Source: Paramacrobiotus metropolitanus (lineage: Eukaryota; Tardigrada; Eutardigrada; Parachela; Macrobiotidae). From it: 64,000 bases of DNA. This document shows, in pieces, positions 1-12,110 of the stretch (position 1 is the first letter of the stretch; each line of letters starts with the position of its first letter). The notes beneath the pieces were generated by a model. It did not search any database. It saw only the letters and a list, made by a program, of their open reading frames with translations, and was not told the DNA's origin. Position numbers and translations under genes: made by a program. Location of the stretch: the NCBI RefSeq assembly GCF_019649055.1, contig NW_026570254.1:372001-436000 (forward strand), read 5' to 3'.

Positions 1-133
1 GTATTAAAATTATTTCTGCACTTTGCCGAGCAAAAGATATTATAAGCACAGCTGTACAATAAAACAATCACAGACAAATAATTATAAGTAACAGGATAAT
101 CTAATAGAAATATAGGCCCATGGCTATTCTTAC

Positions 134-1712
134 ATCAGCGAATTCAGCGCAGTAATTCAGCGTAGAAATCCAGTCACGGACATCCGCTGCAGTCCATTCC
201 AGCAGTTTCCGATGCTTAAATCCGATGCCGATCGGTGGCTGCGCCAGCGATGCCGCCGAGTGTGCAATAAACGCCGAGCCGCCGTCCTGCCCTCCTCGTC
301 CCATTGACGGCGGAGGACTGGCTTGGCGCGTCAGGATGTGCGGATACAAGAGCGGTTGCCCTGCGGCAAAGTGCTTGCCACTGGGCACGTGGAGCTGCTG
401 CTGCAGAATGGCATGTTTGGGGAAGGCCACATCCCCGCCCATACTTCGCGATGACCCGCTGCCTTGACCTTTCATTCCCTCGCGGTTTTGTGTCTCCAGG
501 AGGGTCTTCAGGTTGACCGACGGCGACGAGCTGCGACTCCCGTGGGAGGATGTGCCGTGTGCAGGCAGACCCTGTGACAGCGCTGCCGCCGCTTTAGCCT
601 CCTGCATCTGCTTACTGTGCAGCAACTCCCGCAAACTGGTTTCGGCCACATCCTCCACGCTAATGTGCGCAGTGTTAGTGCGACTGACATTCTGACTGCC
701 GCCTTGATGGGGTGGGCTGTTGGCTTGCGAGGGCGGCGGCGTGGATACCGGCGTCGAATGTTTGGACTTCTTCTCGCTGTGACCGGAAGGGATTTCGCTG
801 GGACTGCGTTTCAGACCGTTCCGCAGCGCCTGTTCCAAGAGGGATCCGTAGCTGACGACGTCCTCCTCCTTGGCTTCGCTCTTCATCGTCGGCTTGACCT
901 TGCCGACCAACGGACTGCTGTTTCCGTTGGGAACCGTCTTCAGTGAACTGCTGAAGCGGCTGGCCAATTCCAGCTGGTACACGTAGTAGCCGTAAAAGTT
1001 TTTCGGCAGATCAAAATCGCTGGTAGCGGGCGGTAGCGCCAGCGGGGCCTGCCGTAGCCACCGCCGCAAGCGGTCCCCCGGGGCGGCTGTGGTAATCGCT
1101 GAAGGAGGAGCGCGCGCGTCGATCAATGACTTCTTCTTTGGCGATATCGTGCACGGAGATTTCGTCCATCTTCACTTCCGGCGTCGCCGACGGGGAGCCC
1201 GAGGGCGACGTGGACATGGAGGCGGAGGAGGAGAGCGGGCTGTAGGGCGGCACCAGGTTGTGGGCGTAGCCGGAAGTGGGCGGCGTCCGGTCGGCATCGG
1301 CGCTGTGTTTAGAGCGGGAAAACGCAGTGGAGATACTGAGATCCAGCACCGCACGAGTGCCGCCGCCGCGGGATGACGACGAGCCCGATTCATCCCCGCA
1401 GACACTCATGGGCGACGATGAGAATCCTTCGGATTTGGGACTAACGCTGTCGGAGCTGCGCAGCCGCAGCGACATGTCCGAGGAGGGCGTTTTGGCGCCG
1501 CTGCCGGACTCCTGCGAACCGGCATCCTCATCCTCGCTGTTGCTGCCCTCGATGGACATGCGGCTGTCCGAGCGAGCGTACTTGCTGACGTGCTCATCGT
1601 TGATGTACAGTCGGTGCGGAGGAGGACTGTCCCGCCGGTTGACGGGACGCGAAAGCGGCGTCGACGAGGGATTCTGCTCGGATAGCATGCCAATTTGCAC
1701 CATGTCGTTTCC
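134..1712 (-). CDS. SAM-domain putative transcriptional regulator (3' part leaves the window)
   Basis: Two overlapping minus-strand frames (1703-1011 and 1126-134) make one serine/proline-rich, low-complexity protein that ends in the first half of a SAM domain (LLEWTAADVRDWISTLNYC). A good donor (GTAAGAAT) follows at 133, so the SAM domain continues in an exon outside the window. A probable acceptor (CCACCAG) lies at 1713, just before the first Met at 1703. The N-terminal half contains VLDLS, similar to CtBP-binding PxDLS motifs, which together with a SAM domain suggests a corepressor or Polycomb-like nuclear factor; this is inference. The two frames do not join through any plausible GT-AG intron. 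The shift falls near a C4G5 run around 1072-1083, so it is a one-base indel or sequence error. I could not assign an orthologue. Confidence 0.6.
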
Positions 1713-1720
1713 TGGTGGAA

Positions 1721-1770
1721 GGACAAATAAACATTAATAAGGCTTGGACAAATAAACATTAATAAGGCTT
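1721..1770. repeat. 25-bp direct tandem duplication
   Basis: The 25-bp unit starting GGACAAATAAACATTAATAA occurs twice without mismatch, immediately upstream (on the minus strand) of the SAM-gene exon. It probably sits in the preceding intron or 5' region. Confidence 0.9.
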
Positions 1771-1773
1771 GGA

Positions 1774-4700
1774 CAATTAAAAACTACAATGCTGGCCATG
1801 AGCCAGACAAAAAACTGGCTTAACTTGCTAATTTAACATAAATTTCTATCTGCAGTGCAATATCGAAATTATTAACAAAACTGCATACTTAAACATGAGC
1901 CGATTAATTTTGCTGCTCACGTACAACTGATCAACATCTGCCCGGCGGACATTCAACGTATCGACCGCGTTAGTAAGCGTCAACAGAGCAACACTATTGA
2001 GAAAATCTTTTCTCAGCGTACACAATAGCGTTAAAATGTGTAACGCTTCCTGATAACACTGCAGCACTAGAGAACAGATGCGCAGTGGAACATGGGTAGA
2101 TACCGAGCAATGACAGTGTTGTGTATGCGCATCATATTTTTTCCAATAACCTGACCGGCTTAACACTTGATGAGCACCGCGCTACACGCATACAAGGCCA
2201 CATAATAAGTAGTTAAACGGTAAACTGCGATCGGAACAAAAAACTGTATCTTCTATCGAGAAGAAGACCGTGTCGATGCACGGCAGAATCTGTGAACAGT
2301 AAAATGAACGAAAATCAGCAGCAGCTATACGCTTGAGACACAGCGCGCGCAAACTAAAGATACATCGGGGCAAAAAATGCCCTTGGGAAGGTTAAGCACA
2401 GTATTATCACTGCATGCGCAGCGCACGGTGCAGGAAATGCATGAACAAAGTAGTCAACGTCCGCAGCCCAGGAAGGCGCGCTGCGCAATCAGCTGCTACA
2501 TTCGCAAATTGGACTTTGATCAAATGGGGCTATGACCTTCATGCATCGGATAGGTGTCTGGGAGTAAGTACTAAATCAAAAAATTTTGGAAGAAATGATG
2601 CAGGTCATGATTGTAAAATGTTATATGCGCTGTGGTTGCACAAGTCTACTGCGGTCTGTCGGTAAAATTAGTTCTGCCGCAGTAGCGCGATCAACAGTTT
2701 TATCGCCCACCGTCCACATATAATATTATTACTGAAAAATTTCTTGCGTTTTTCATCTAATCATAAATACAAATACGGCAGCATCTCTTCCTTTACGTAC
2801 ACGGTCGAACCAAACCAGTTGGGAATGGGTGGAGTGCGTGGGAACACAGACGCTGCATCGCATGCATTCAGATTCGAATTTTTCGCCACAGCCAGTAATA
2901 CAAACTTTTTAAATTATACTCCTTCAAATTAGGTGATCATGGTATAATAATACACCGTAGCCGTTCTAATTAACCAGCATTACAGAAAATGTTTATAATG
3001 GTATACTCTCAGTTCGTATTCCTTATAGACGGACCCAACACGCAAGCCAGCGAGAAAACATAACTAAAAATTAATGAATTTTTTCGAAAGTCATTTTGAG
3101 CAAAGACATGTGTACGAATACATGACTAACTTGTAAACGCAACGAGAAAAATTAAGAAACCGTAATATTAGTGACACGTATATTTTATCTAAATATTTTC
3201 TGAAATGTAAAAGAGCTGTAGTAATTAGAATCATCAATATTACGGTTAGTTTTGCCCAGCAGATCCATTCTTCGCTTCTAACAGCTGGCAGTACAATCAT
3301 GCAACGCGCATCAAAGTTTGAAAGTGTAGCATGTAACGAATTATTGAGGTGAATGAATTTCGAAGTCACCTTGAACAATTTTTCCAAGGATACTACTGCG
3401 GCAGTGTCGCTGACTCAGGATTCGCGCGCACTCTAAATCAACCCAACTGGTCAACCCAGCTTAGAAATCGCGAAACTAATAACTGCAAACACTAACAACC
3501 AACGAAGGACAACGTACCGGCTGTAATCGATTATTAAAATTGTCACGAAACAACAATTGCATAATTTCTGACATTTCTGTTCAGCAGACGATTTTTAAGC
3601 CAGAAAATTCTTCAGGCTCAAAGCTGCCAGTATTGTCTGACAAACTAGTAAAACTACTTCGCTGAAATAAAGTTTTGTAAACTTCGCCCTCGACTGCTTC
3701 AGTTGTCGAAGCGGTTAAGAAATGGCCATTATTACCTGCGCTCGCGAACGTAGTGCACTCCTTAATGGATTTTAAATTTCAGTTCGACGTGTAACAAATT
3801 TTAATTACCAAGGCCACTGCATTTTTAAATTTTGTTTTGCTAGAGCAAAAGATTGAAAACATACGTTTCGTAATTTGTAAAAAATGCTCTGCTTGAACAA
3901 TGGGTAACAACTGCGTTATTGACTGATTTAATGAAAAATCACAAAGGTTTCTCGAAATTTGCGCTTGCTGGTCAGTAAGGTCGGAAGTTGAATCTCTAGG
4001 ATTCTGCGAACGAAAACAGAAAACAACCTATATGAACGTCAGTCTACAGATCTTGTTAGCGTGCATAATATTGTTCGAAAAAGTGGTGGCCATTTCACGC
4101 CAACGTCAAGAGACCATGCGAGATTTCGACACAGATCTCCGGCATAAGGACACTCGTCAACTGACCCCACCACCGGACAAACAGAAAGCTCTCGCTCTGT
4201 GCATTACTTTTTCAAAGTTTGCTCAGCATCTCCATGGCAACAGCCCGCTCAGTTCAGCGAGTCAATGACCCTACCCAGCCGGTCCGCACTTCGGACTGAA
4301 GGTAGGCGGTCTGACCTAGTCTTGCGTCTTGCGCAGGCCGCCAAAACCGTGCCAAACAAATCTAATCGCTCAGGCCTTATCAGTGCGATTCTGCAAGGAA
4401 AGATTATTCTTGAACACACTGCCGGCAGATTTATCGTGGTCTGCTTTTTGCTTCTTATTAGGTGGATTTCGTGGTGTGATCCAGCCGGACACTTCCGACA
4501 TTCTAAAACTACTTGATAAATAATCAAAGCAATAGCAACAGCTCAGGACTTTGCATTTACGTACACTGTAAATCTGTAATCTGCATAGCCAGTCTGCAAT
4601 CTAATTATGCTTTATAAATATGCTACGGTGACACGGTCACTTTTCGATCAGCACGGAGGTGTCCAATTGAACGAACACCTTTCGCGTTGTCAGTAGATTT

Positions 4701-7700
4701 TAGCGTTTTAGGTACGAGTACACTTTTTAGCAGTTTCGTTAACTTGGTTCCGAAAGTTGTAATTCATCTTCGACTTGCACGTTGGTAAATATGTTACATG
4801 GTGCTTGCTAGATAAAAAAGCAGCCCAAAAAACACGTTACAATTTTAATTTGGTTATCCTTCGCGTTAATGTGGTGTTTACGATAGTCGTGCCATTGCAC
4901 TCTAGAAGGCCGACCTTACAACTCCTTCACCCGAGCAAACAATGAAACATCTGCCAACGAGACTGCCGTGCGAGGTACCGTACCACAACCCAAGGTCGTG
5001 TCAGCACGAAACGTACGCATTAATATGTATTACTAAATTTTAATCTTTTATCCCTTCTCCCTCATCCTGTTTAGTCTGATAAACACCAAAATTATATCAA
5101 AATTGTTAAGTCTTCCCCCCATAAGCAGAATTGCAGAATCATTCAGACTTTGCAATTCAGTATTCCAAGCTGCTATCTTTTCCGTGCTGCGTAAGTGTGA
5201 CTAGCCATATCTTATAATTACCCACTTACTATTCCTACCGTCGGAAAATTACCACCGTAGAATACCGAAAAAAGACACTGAATTTGAATAAATACTAGGG
5301 TAGTCATATCTGTAGTACTGTGTTTTAAACTTTTATAAGAAAATTAATAGTACGAGCATGTACTTCCGTCTCCGCGACTTTTAGGCAACTACGGCACGTA
5401 TACGTTTCGTCGTGCAACCGGTCAACCGACAAAGCATTACAAAACTTATCACTACTTCAGTACTTCTAATTGTAGTAATTCTCCCTGGAGTCGAAATCCT
5501 GTACATACTACACATTCACAAATACAAAAACAGTATTCATTATATTATATATGCATACATCATATGGATATACGAGCACAAACTAAATGTATCATACCAT
5601 TTTGAGCGAAGTATTCATCTGGACAGTACCTAACAATTCCCAGAAACGGAGCAAAGGCGCTTCGAAAATTTCCAGTATCCTCAACAACTCAGAGATTTTA
5701 ACCTGTTCCAGTAATTCTGTTTCCGATCACCTTTTAAATTCGGAACTGTCCGTTGACCATCATAGCTTGTTAGCGAACTCTTAAGACTTGTCGGTGGGAC
5801 GTCATTAGATACAACTTACATTTATTTAGTACTCTAATACGATACACTCTGTGCCGGTGTGCGCTTTGTCTGGCTTTTCCTGGTTTCATGTACCAAAGAA
5901 AAATACACTTAACGAACCAAGCATCTACACTTGCAGCATAGAAGTACCGTACAAAACAGGGAACACAACAAACCAAAGAGTAGTATATACAGAATTCATA
6001 AATTAATATGACTTTGACGGATACTTTGGATGGCCCACAACTCACATGGTCGTGTGAAGCGGCACGTGGAAATCGATCAGACCGTTCACTGCGAACGGAA
6101 GCGAAGACAGCCCCTACGTGTGGCACCGTTATGTTTGTTGCAGGACTGAATGCCTCTGTTCCCTTATCGGCCTCCTCGACCAAATACAGAAGTGTAAGTG
6201 ATTAACAGCAAAGCCGGACCGGATGCTCAGACATCCCGACTGGAGGCCGCACGAGGCCAGGCCAATGAACTCTGACTCATTATCCCTGTGTCTGCTGCAG
6301 CCTGACACGATTTGAACGCGGCTAACTAAAAAAAGCCCCAAAATACAGATATGACCGTACTGGTTGTGGTCAATAAATTTTGAAAATCCATGCCTGTTGG
6401 ACCGTTGAATAATCGAAAGAATTACGTGCGATACGGTACTGGTACTTGCACTGCAGAGTTCAGACTTCAGACTACAACTGCAGGATCACTTCTATCATGC
6501 AACTCTTAAGCTTGGACTCAAATGGGATGCAGTGTTAAAAATTCGGGAGCCCACGTCTGGCACACTTTACCATAATTACTGTATATCTATATTTACCACG
6601 CATTACGTAATTACGGCCATCTTTACGGATTTAAGAACAATGACAAATTGTTAAGTAAGTACTTAATTATTCAACAATTATTAACCTTGTTGTCATTTGT
6701 AAAAGCCTCAGTAACGTAAAAACGTAATCTCAAATCAAGTATTGTACAGAAATATTAAGAAAGAAGACCGGCTCGAAGATGATAATATGAACTTCGGTAT
6801 AACAGGCATTCTCATCATTACTTAACGCCTTACTGACTGTATCAGTGGCTGATTGGAAGCTGTAATTGTAATAAATCGCAAGCAACTTCTGCTGTTCAGG
6901 AACTAACAATGATAAGAATAATGACTCGAATTCGACTCTCCCTAGAAGCTTACCGTCGGATGTGGTCAGCTGTAACAATAATCACACTGCTTTCCGTTCA
7001 CACAATCATAAAGTCCTGATGCTGCGAACACCGGATTATAAGTAAATCCACCAGAATCAGAAATATAATTTTTTGATTCTGAATGTATGTCGCGGATACA
7101 GATTGTTTGTTTTGCAGTACGTAAATTTTTAAGCAAACAACCTCGTTTATCTGAGCAGAACTTCGGTGGTGTACACTGAAAAGATAAAAACCGGAATTGC
7201 TCACTTCGGAAGGATTCTGTATCGGCTGATAAAAAGCGTATCTGACCAAGACCACGACCCGTAAGTACATACAGTACTCGTACAACTGATGCAGTACAAG
7301 CACTCCGTACCGATCAGCGGTCTCACCAGTCAATACGTCATTTCAACCTATGCGACTGAGTATGCGTATTACTCTGTTAGTATTAGCATTAGCCGGTCTA
7401 ATTGATTTCTGGCCGCTGGCTTCTTGTCAATTTAACATGGAAAGGAAATATTATATAAAAACGAATACTTACAACAATTACGTCTGTGATAATATAATTA
7501 ATTATTAGAGCTTGTAGTACAACGTAGAAGTACACACACAAGTACAGTAAAGTATGTGCACAAATTTACACAAAATAATTTTACACTTACCACCACAAAG
7601 TACACTGCTAGAAATAAAAATTATACAATCGTGTTGTTCCGTATGTATTGTACTTCACATAATATTCATATTACATTATTATGTCTAGGCATTTAAGCAT

Positions 7701-8578
7701 GTAAGCAAACACTATACTATAATATTAAAAATTTTACTGAACTATCCGTACAAAAGTAGTTTCTTTCAACCAGAGGACATGACTAAACGTACAGTGCAGT
7801 ACGTGGTTTGCAGTGACTTTTCACCCACTGCTCTCGGTCCCGGGACACTTAATGCGTTATGCCTATGGTGTGCAAAAGTTTAGCGTTAGTACTGTATTTA
7901 CAGTTGCGATTCTGCATAATAACGGATTACGATGAAATTTGTAGTTCAATGGCCCCATTTGAGCTTCACATCTTATTACGCTCGCTTAATTGCGTAGGTG
8001 ACCTTGGACTATCACGCGGAAAGTGACCCTCCTTCGACGAATGAGCGGATGTTACCGTCCTTTATTGAGGTGTTCGCGAGTGACCACTGTTCGAAAAGGG
8101 CCGAGAGACTTGTTCAACCGCTTTTCAGTAGGTGACGTGCACTCGGTCGTACGGTATGGCCCACACAAAAGGCCGCTCGCTTACGTACACGCGCAGCAGC
8201 CTTTCTTCGAACCGGCATCGCTGGTTGTTGGAGCCATTCGCAGAATCCCAGTTTTGCAGCGTAAACATGTCATGTTTGTTGAATTCAATTAATATACAAA
8301 AGACCTAGTTAAAACTGAATCAGACTGCGTGACAAGCCCAGTCTCGATAAGTACATAAGTACTTACGTACTGTATTTGCTCAATTAATGAACAGGGAATT
8401 TCCCTGGACCGCCCGCGCTAGACATCGGCTCCGTCTTGGGCTGTCAGGAGATTTCTCTGTTCCTTAATCTCGAGAAAAAAAACGGCTTACTTCTATGCGC
8501 TTTCTATTCTCTTCTTCCTTATATGTAAGTACTTAGAATAGTTATCTATGTGACTTAGTGCGCACAAGATCAAGCATA
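1774..8578. other. 6.8-kb region without a supportable gene
   Basis: AT-rich sequence with only short chance frames. None shows a recognisable domain or exon-like frames with matching splice phases. Short GTAC-containing words are frequent (for example around 7270 and 8340). One open minus-strand stretch at 6180-6010, followed by a GT, was examined but not recognised. Confidence 0.5.
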
Positions 8579-9126
8579 TACTGTATCCGCTCGCACATCT
8601 TGAACCACAGAGTGTGTGTACGGGAAAAACGCGCATTCAATATACACACTCTAACCGGGCCAAACGCGCGATTCGCGATTTGATAAATTTCTGATGTCTT
8701 TGCAAAATCTGGTCTGGAGAACTTCTTGAATATTAAAAACAATTGGAGCTCTAACAATTTTAAACTTGTTTATGCTCGATAGCAGCCATTAACATACAGC
8801 TTTGCCGTAAGCACGAGTTACAAACTGATTTGTTGTGGTTTTGGGGTACCCTGGAGGATGGTACGTTCAGCGTTAACATTCTTGATGGCGATGAGCCACA
8901 GAACAATTCGAGCTTTCAGCTGCAGAACCTTTTTTCCAGAGTGAACTGCCATTTAAATGAAAATTCTTGGTTTATTGGACAAATTCACAAGAAGAACTGT
9001 TCATCTTGAAACCAAATGAGCAATATTTCGTAGTCGTGCATTTTGCCCGGTTAGAGTGTGTATATTGAATGCGTGTTTTTCCTGTACACAAACTCTGTGG
9101 TTCAAGATGTGCGAGCGGATACAGTA
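8579..9126. mobile_element. Terminal-inverted-repeat element with TA target duplication (Tc1/mariner-like MITE)
   Basis: The left arm (8581-8664) and right arm (9041-9124) are near-perfect inverted copies of about 84 bp with a few mismatches. Both outer ends read CTGTATCCGCTCGCACATCT on the inward strand. TA dinucleotides flank both ends (8579-8580 and 9125-9126), the target duplication expected of Tc1/mariner-superfamily elements. The 380-bp interior has no transposase-like frame, so this is a non-autonomous copy or a foldback element. Assignment to Tc1/mariner rests only on the TA. Confidence 0.75.
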
Positions 9127-9599
9127 ATGATGTGCACTATCTGTACAAGACGAAAGGTGATTTAATAACGTTTCAATTTTCGAATACAGTGGTTGATAAC
9201 TTGATGTTCTAATGTTATGGTCCGCAAGGTTGCGTTTGCCGTAGGATATTGGGCGTTGGCTTGTTCAGCGGCGTCTTCGGATGAGCAGGAGAAGCTACGT
9301 GTGGCTGGACAAAGGCGTGATAAATGGTAACTCGCTGGGGGATGCTGAGTCCGGACTGACAATGCTTGACCTTCTGAATGTGATACAGTAGCAATTTTCC
9401 ACTGCATTTGAACATCGCGATGCATTTTCCGAGATTTAGCGCTAACTGGTTTTTGGTAAACCACTGCGATGCAACAACGATGCCGCCATTTAGCCGTTCA
9501 GCCGCTTCCGCTTTCGTTTTTCCGCTGCGTGAAAGATTGAATCATCGGCAAATGCTTCCGTTTCACAACCGTTAATGTCCTTCTGCATTAAGAATTTTA

Positions 9600-10180
9600 T
9601 ATAAGATAAAAATATCAACAGGGCCGAGCCTTATCCCTGAGGTACACCTGATATAACTGGTAACCAGCTGGATACGCCTTTGGTGGTCTTTACAGCTTTA
9701 CTCTTGGCTTTATATAATCCAGGTCTGGTGCAACTTCGCCAATAACCTTTCTTGGTTCGCGGAATCAAATGCTTTTTCAGGTCGAGGAAGGCTACTACGG
9801 TTATCCGACCACTATCCATAGCGCGTTTAACGCTTCCGTTACTTCTGTTAAGAGCGTTTTGCTTATGCAAAACCCATGCAAAGAATACCCATGCATGGGT
9901 ATTCTTTGCGGAATCCAGACTGTTTACTGGAAAGCACGCCGTTGGCGCGTTCAGGCACCCAATCACTGGATCTGCACACAACGTTCAAAGTTCAAACACC
10001 TTCGACAAGTTGCATAATAAGGAAACAAGGAAATTGGCCTGAAATCATCTGCGATCGCTGCATTTGAAACTTTCGTCAGCGGGGCACCACCCATTGGCCA
10101 TTTTAAAGATCGAGGGATAAATAGGACCGGATGTCTCTCGCTTGGTCGCCAAACTTGGGAAGATGATAGGTCCGGAACAG
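9600..10180 (-). mobile_element. Degenerate non-LTR (LINE) reverse transcriptase remnant
   Basis: The minus strand encodes broken pieces of a LINE-type reverse transcriptase in the right order. First comes DDFRPISLFP (RT block 1-2). Next is VVAFLDLKKHLIPRTKKG, equivalent to the F-DL-KAFD block but with the first catalytic Asp region altered. Last is LPVISGVPQG, the conserved GVPQGS motif, at 9631-9660. Stops and frame changes separate the pieces and no FADD motif was found downstream, so the element is dead. A related short fragment may extend to 9160: the sequence CATCGCGATGCATTTTC occurs near both 9410 and 10197. The clade (RTE, Jockey or CR1-like) cannot be told from this remnant. Confidence 0.75.
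9878..9909. repeat. 32-bp perfect palindrome
   Basis: GCAAAGAATACCCATG is followed at once by its exact reverse complement. It lies within the LINE reverse-transcriptase remnant, near the region that normally holds the GFR-G-ST block, and appears to have interrupted it. Confidence 0.9.
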
Positions 10181-10520
10181 GCACTGCATATGAACATCGC
10201 GATGCATTTTCAACCGGGCGAGATCGTACGGGCGACGGAATATATGCGCCAGCGGATCCGCATCGAAGTCCAACGCGGAAGCCAGTTGTGCATTTTTCGT
10301 ATTCATAAAGCAGTCAGTTATACCGCTATCGGATCCATTGGTCATCTAACAATGTAAGCATAGGAATATGATAGGATCCATGTGGTCACACAAAATCACC
10401 CTTTGTAAAGTTTGTATTATTATGTTACGCTAATAAGCATAACCAAAATTAATGTAATTATCATTAATTAACTAACAATATTAATAATGAATAATCAACA
10501 AACTACTCGTACTTCAATAC

Positions 10521-10686
10521 TAGTGAGTCGGCGATGTCCGCCTGGGGAAGCAACCGGGCGCCGTAAAACGCATTAAATCAAAGGAGCAGACAGAAATTCG
10601 TTAGACACACGCTCTGTCTAACTCTGTACTTTTGATTAAAAGCGGTGCCCGTTTTACGGTTTACGGCGGATATCGCCGACTCACTA
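10521..10686. mobile_element. 162-bp hairpin MITE with TA duplication
   Basis: The ends GTGAGTCGGCGATGTCCGCC (10523) and GGCGGATATCGCCGACTCAC (ending 10684) are inverted copies with one mismatch. Pairing resumes inside (CCGTAAAACG with CGTTTTACGG), so almost the whole element folds. TA lies immediately outside both ends (10521-10522 and 10685-10686). There is no coding content. Confidence 0.7.
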
Positions 10687-10712
10687 CTGTACCTAATCAC
10701 GAGTCGAAGTAC

Positions 10713-11850
10713 GAATTCGTGATTCTCGCCGAGAATGCATACTGGCAGTGTGTCATTTTGACGTCACTAACATACAGGGATTTTACGGTGCGCCAACAGG
10801 AGAACTACGCATTCGCTCTGTTTCTGTTCGTGTGCTCTCGTATGGGCGGTGGTGTGATACGTGGCCATAGCACTGTCGCTTAATTTAGGAATATTGTAAA
10901 TATTTTTATCACACGTTTTTTTCTCGTTTGAAGAAGATAGTTTTCTGTAAATTTTCATGTATCTGCCCAATTAACAAACATCATAGTTTGCGAAAGCGCG
11001 CTGTTTAAAAAGTGCCGGGATAAGCACTTGTTGTTATGGCGCACGGCTCCCAACCGCCACAGGGCGCCATCCGGGCGAGAATCGTCAATCGTCTCGTACA
11101 GTTTTGTGCAAAAACTGCAACGTTCGGCACATAAGTGCCAAATGGTTAAAAACAGAAGCTCTCCAGCTACCGCACAATGGTGCACTTACCTACTTTGGCT
11201 AAAGCAAATGTCGCTGAATATGTTTCGGTACCGCGGCAGGCGGCTACGTAAGTACTTATTTTAAAATCCAGTTGCGAAACTTCCGATACTTCGAAATCTT
11301 GATTCTGTCACATTGATGATTCTCGCCAGGATGGCGCCCGTGGCGGTTGGGAGCCGTACGCCCACGCTACGCCCAGAAGTCATCGTAGGCCCATAACAAT
11401 ACGTGCTTTTCCTGGCACTGTTTAAACAGCGCGGGTTCGCACATATTATTCCGCTTTATAATGCGGCAATCGCATGAAAATTAATAGAACACTAACCACT
11501 ACCAATTGGGCGACACATGTCTGATAAAAAAGTGTAATGTGTATGGCGTACAAAACGCGCAAAATTAACATAACGTGAAGTGCTGAGTTATGAATGGTGA
11601 TCTATAATTAGTGAATAATAACTGCTGATTAATAAGTGTTGATTTTAATTACATCGGTGATCTTTAAGTGGTGATTTAACAACGGTGAATCAATAGTGCT
11701 GATTAAATAAGTAGTCCTGATCAGATAGAGCTGATTAGATAGTGCTGATTTAACAATGATGATAAGACTGGGGTGATTAAAAAGTGTAAAAAGTGGTGAT
11801 GATAGAGTGGTGATTTATCAACGTGACTGCCGCCTCCTGAACCGGAAGCC
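10713..11850 (+). repeat. Dispersed repeat, copy 1 (interrupted), with GTGATT-type internal repeats
   Basis: Segments 10713-10812 and about 11540-11850 match, in the same order, the reverse complement of 26350-26830. Shared words include GACGTCACTAAC, GGCGTACAAAACGCGCAAAA and ATCTATAATTAGTGAATAAT. From about 11590 to 11830 the sequence is a degenerate array of units resembling TGGTGATTTAA or TGCTGATTAAA, with period about 10-16 bp. In this copy extra DNA, including the inverted-repeat element at 10990-11440, separates the two matching segments. Confidence 0.7.
10990..11440. mobile_element. Inverted-repeat element nested in the dispersed repeat
   Basis: Left arm 10990-11096 and right arm 11322-11440 are inverted copies sharing GCGCTGTTTAAA, AAGCAC, TTGTTATGG, CGGCTCCCAACCGCCAC and GGCGCCATC followed by GGCGAGAATC. 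The right arm carries an extra stretch of about 30 bp. The interior of about 225 bp is non-coding. Exact ends and target duplication are unclear, so the superfamily is not assigned. Confidence 0.65.
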
Positions 11851-12110
11851 TAATTTCCGGACTTCGAAGAATTTTCTGAGTTCTTGTACATTCCAATTCC
11901 ACCCTACCAGTTCCAATGAGTGAGTGGAATTTAACGCATTCTTTGGAAGTGACAGTTATTTTTACTGGAAATGCTCTTCTAATGGTACTGAAATTTGTTT
12001 ATTCTTAGCGACTTTGGATTAGTTGGTGATCCATTTAAGAGCAAGTCTCTAATGTTTTTCAGTATTTACTTCCCACTTTATTTGTTTGAGAAAACCAAGA
12101 GAAATTTGAA

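Noticed and set aside
225-946. Plus-strand frames over the SAM-domain gene
   Set aside because: Mirror frames of GC-rich coding sequence on the minus strand; no motif.
8023-8292. 89-residue plus-strand frame
   Set aside because: No recognised motif, no splice context and isolated between non-coding stretches.
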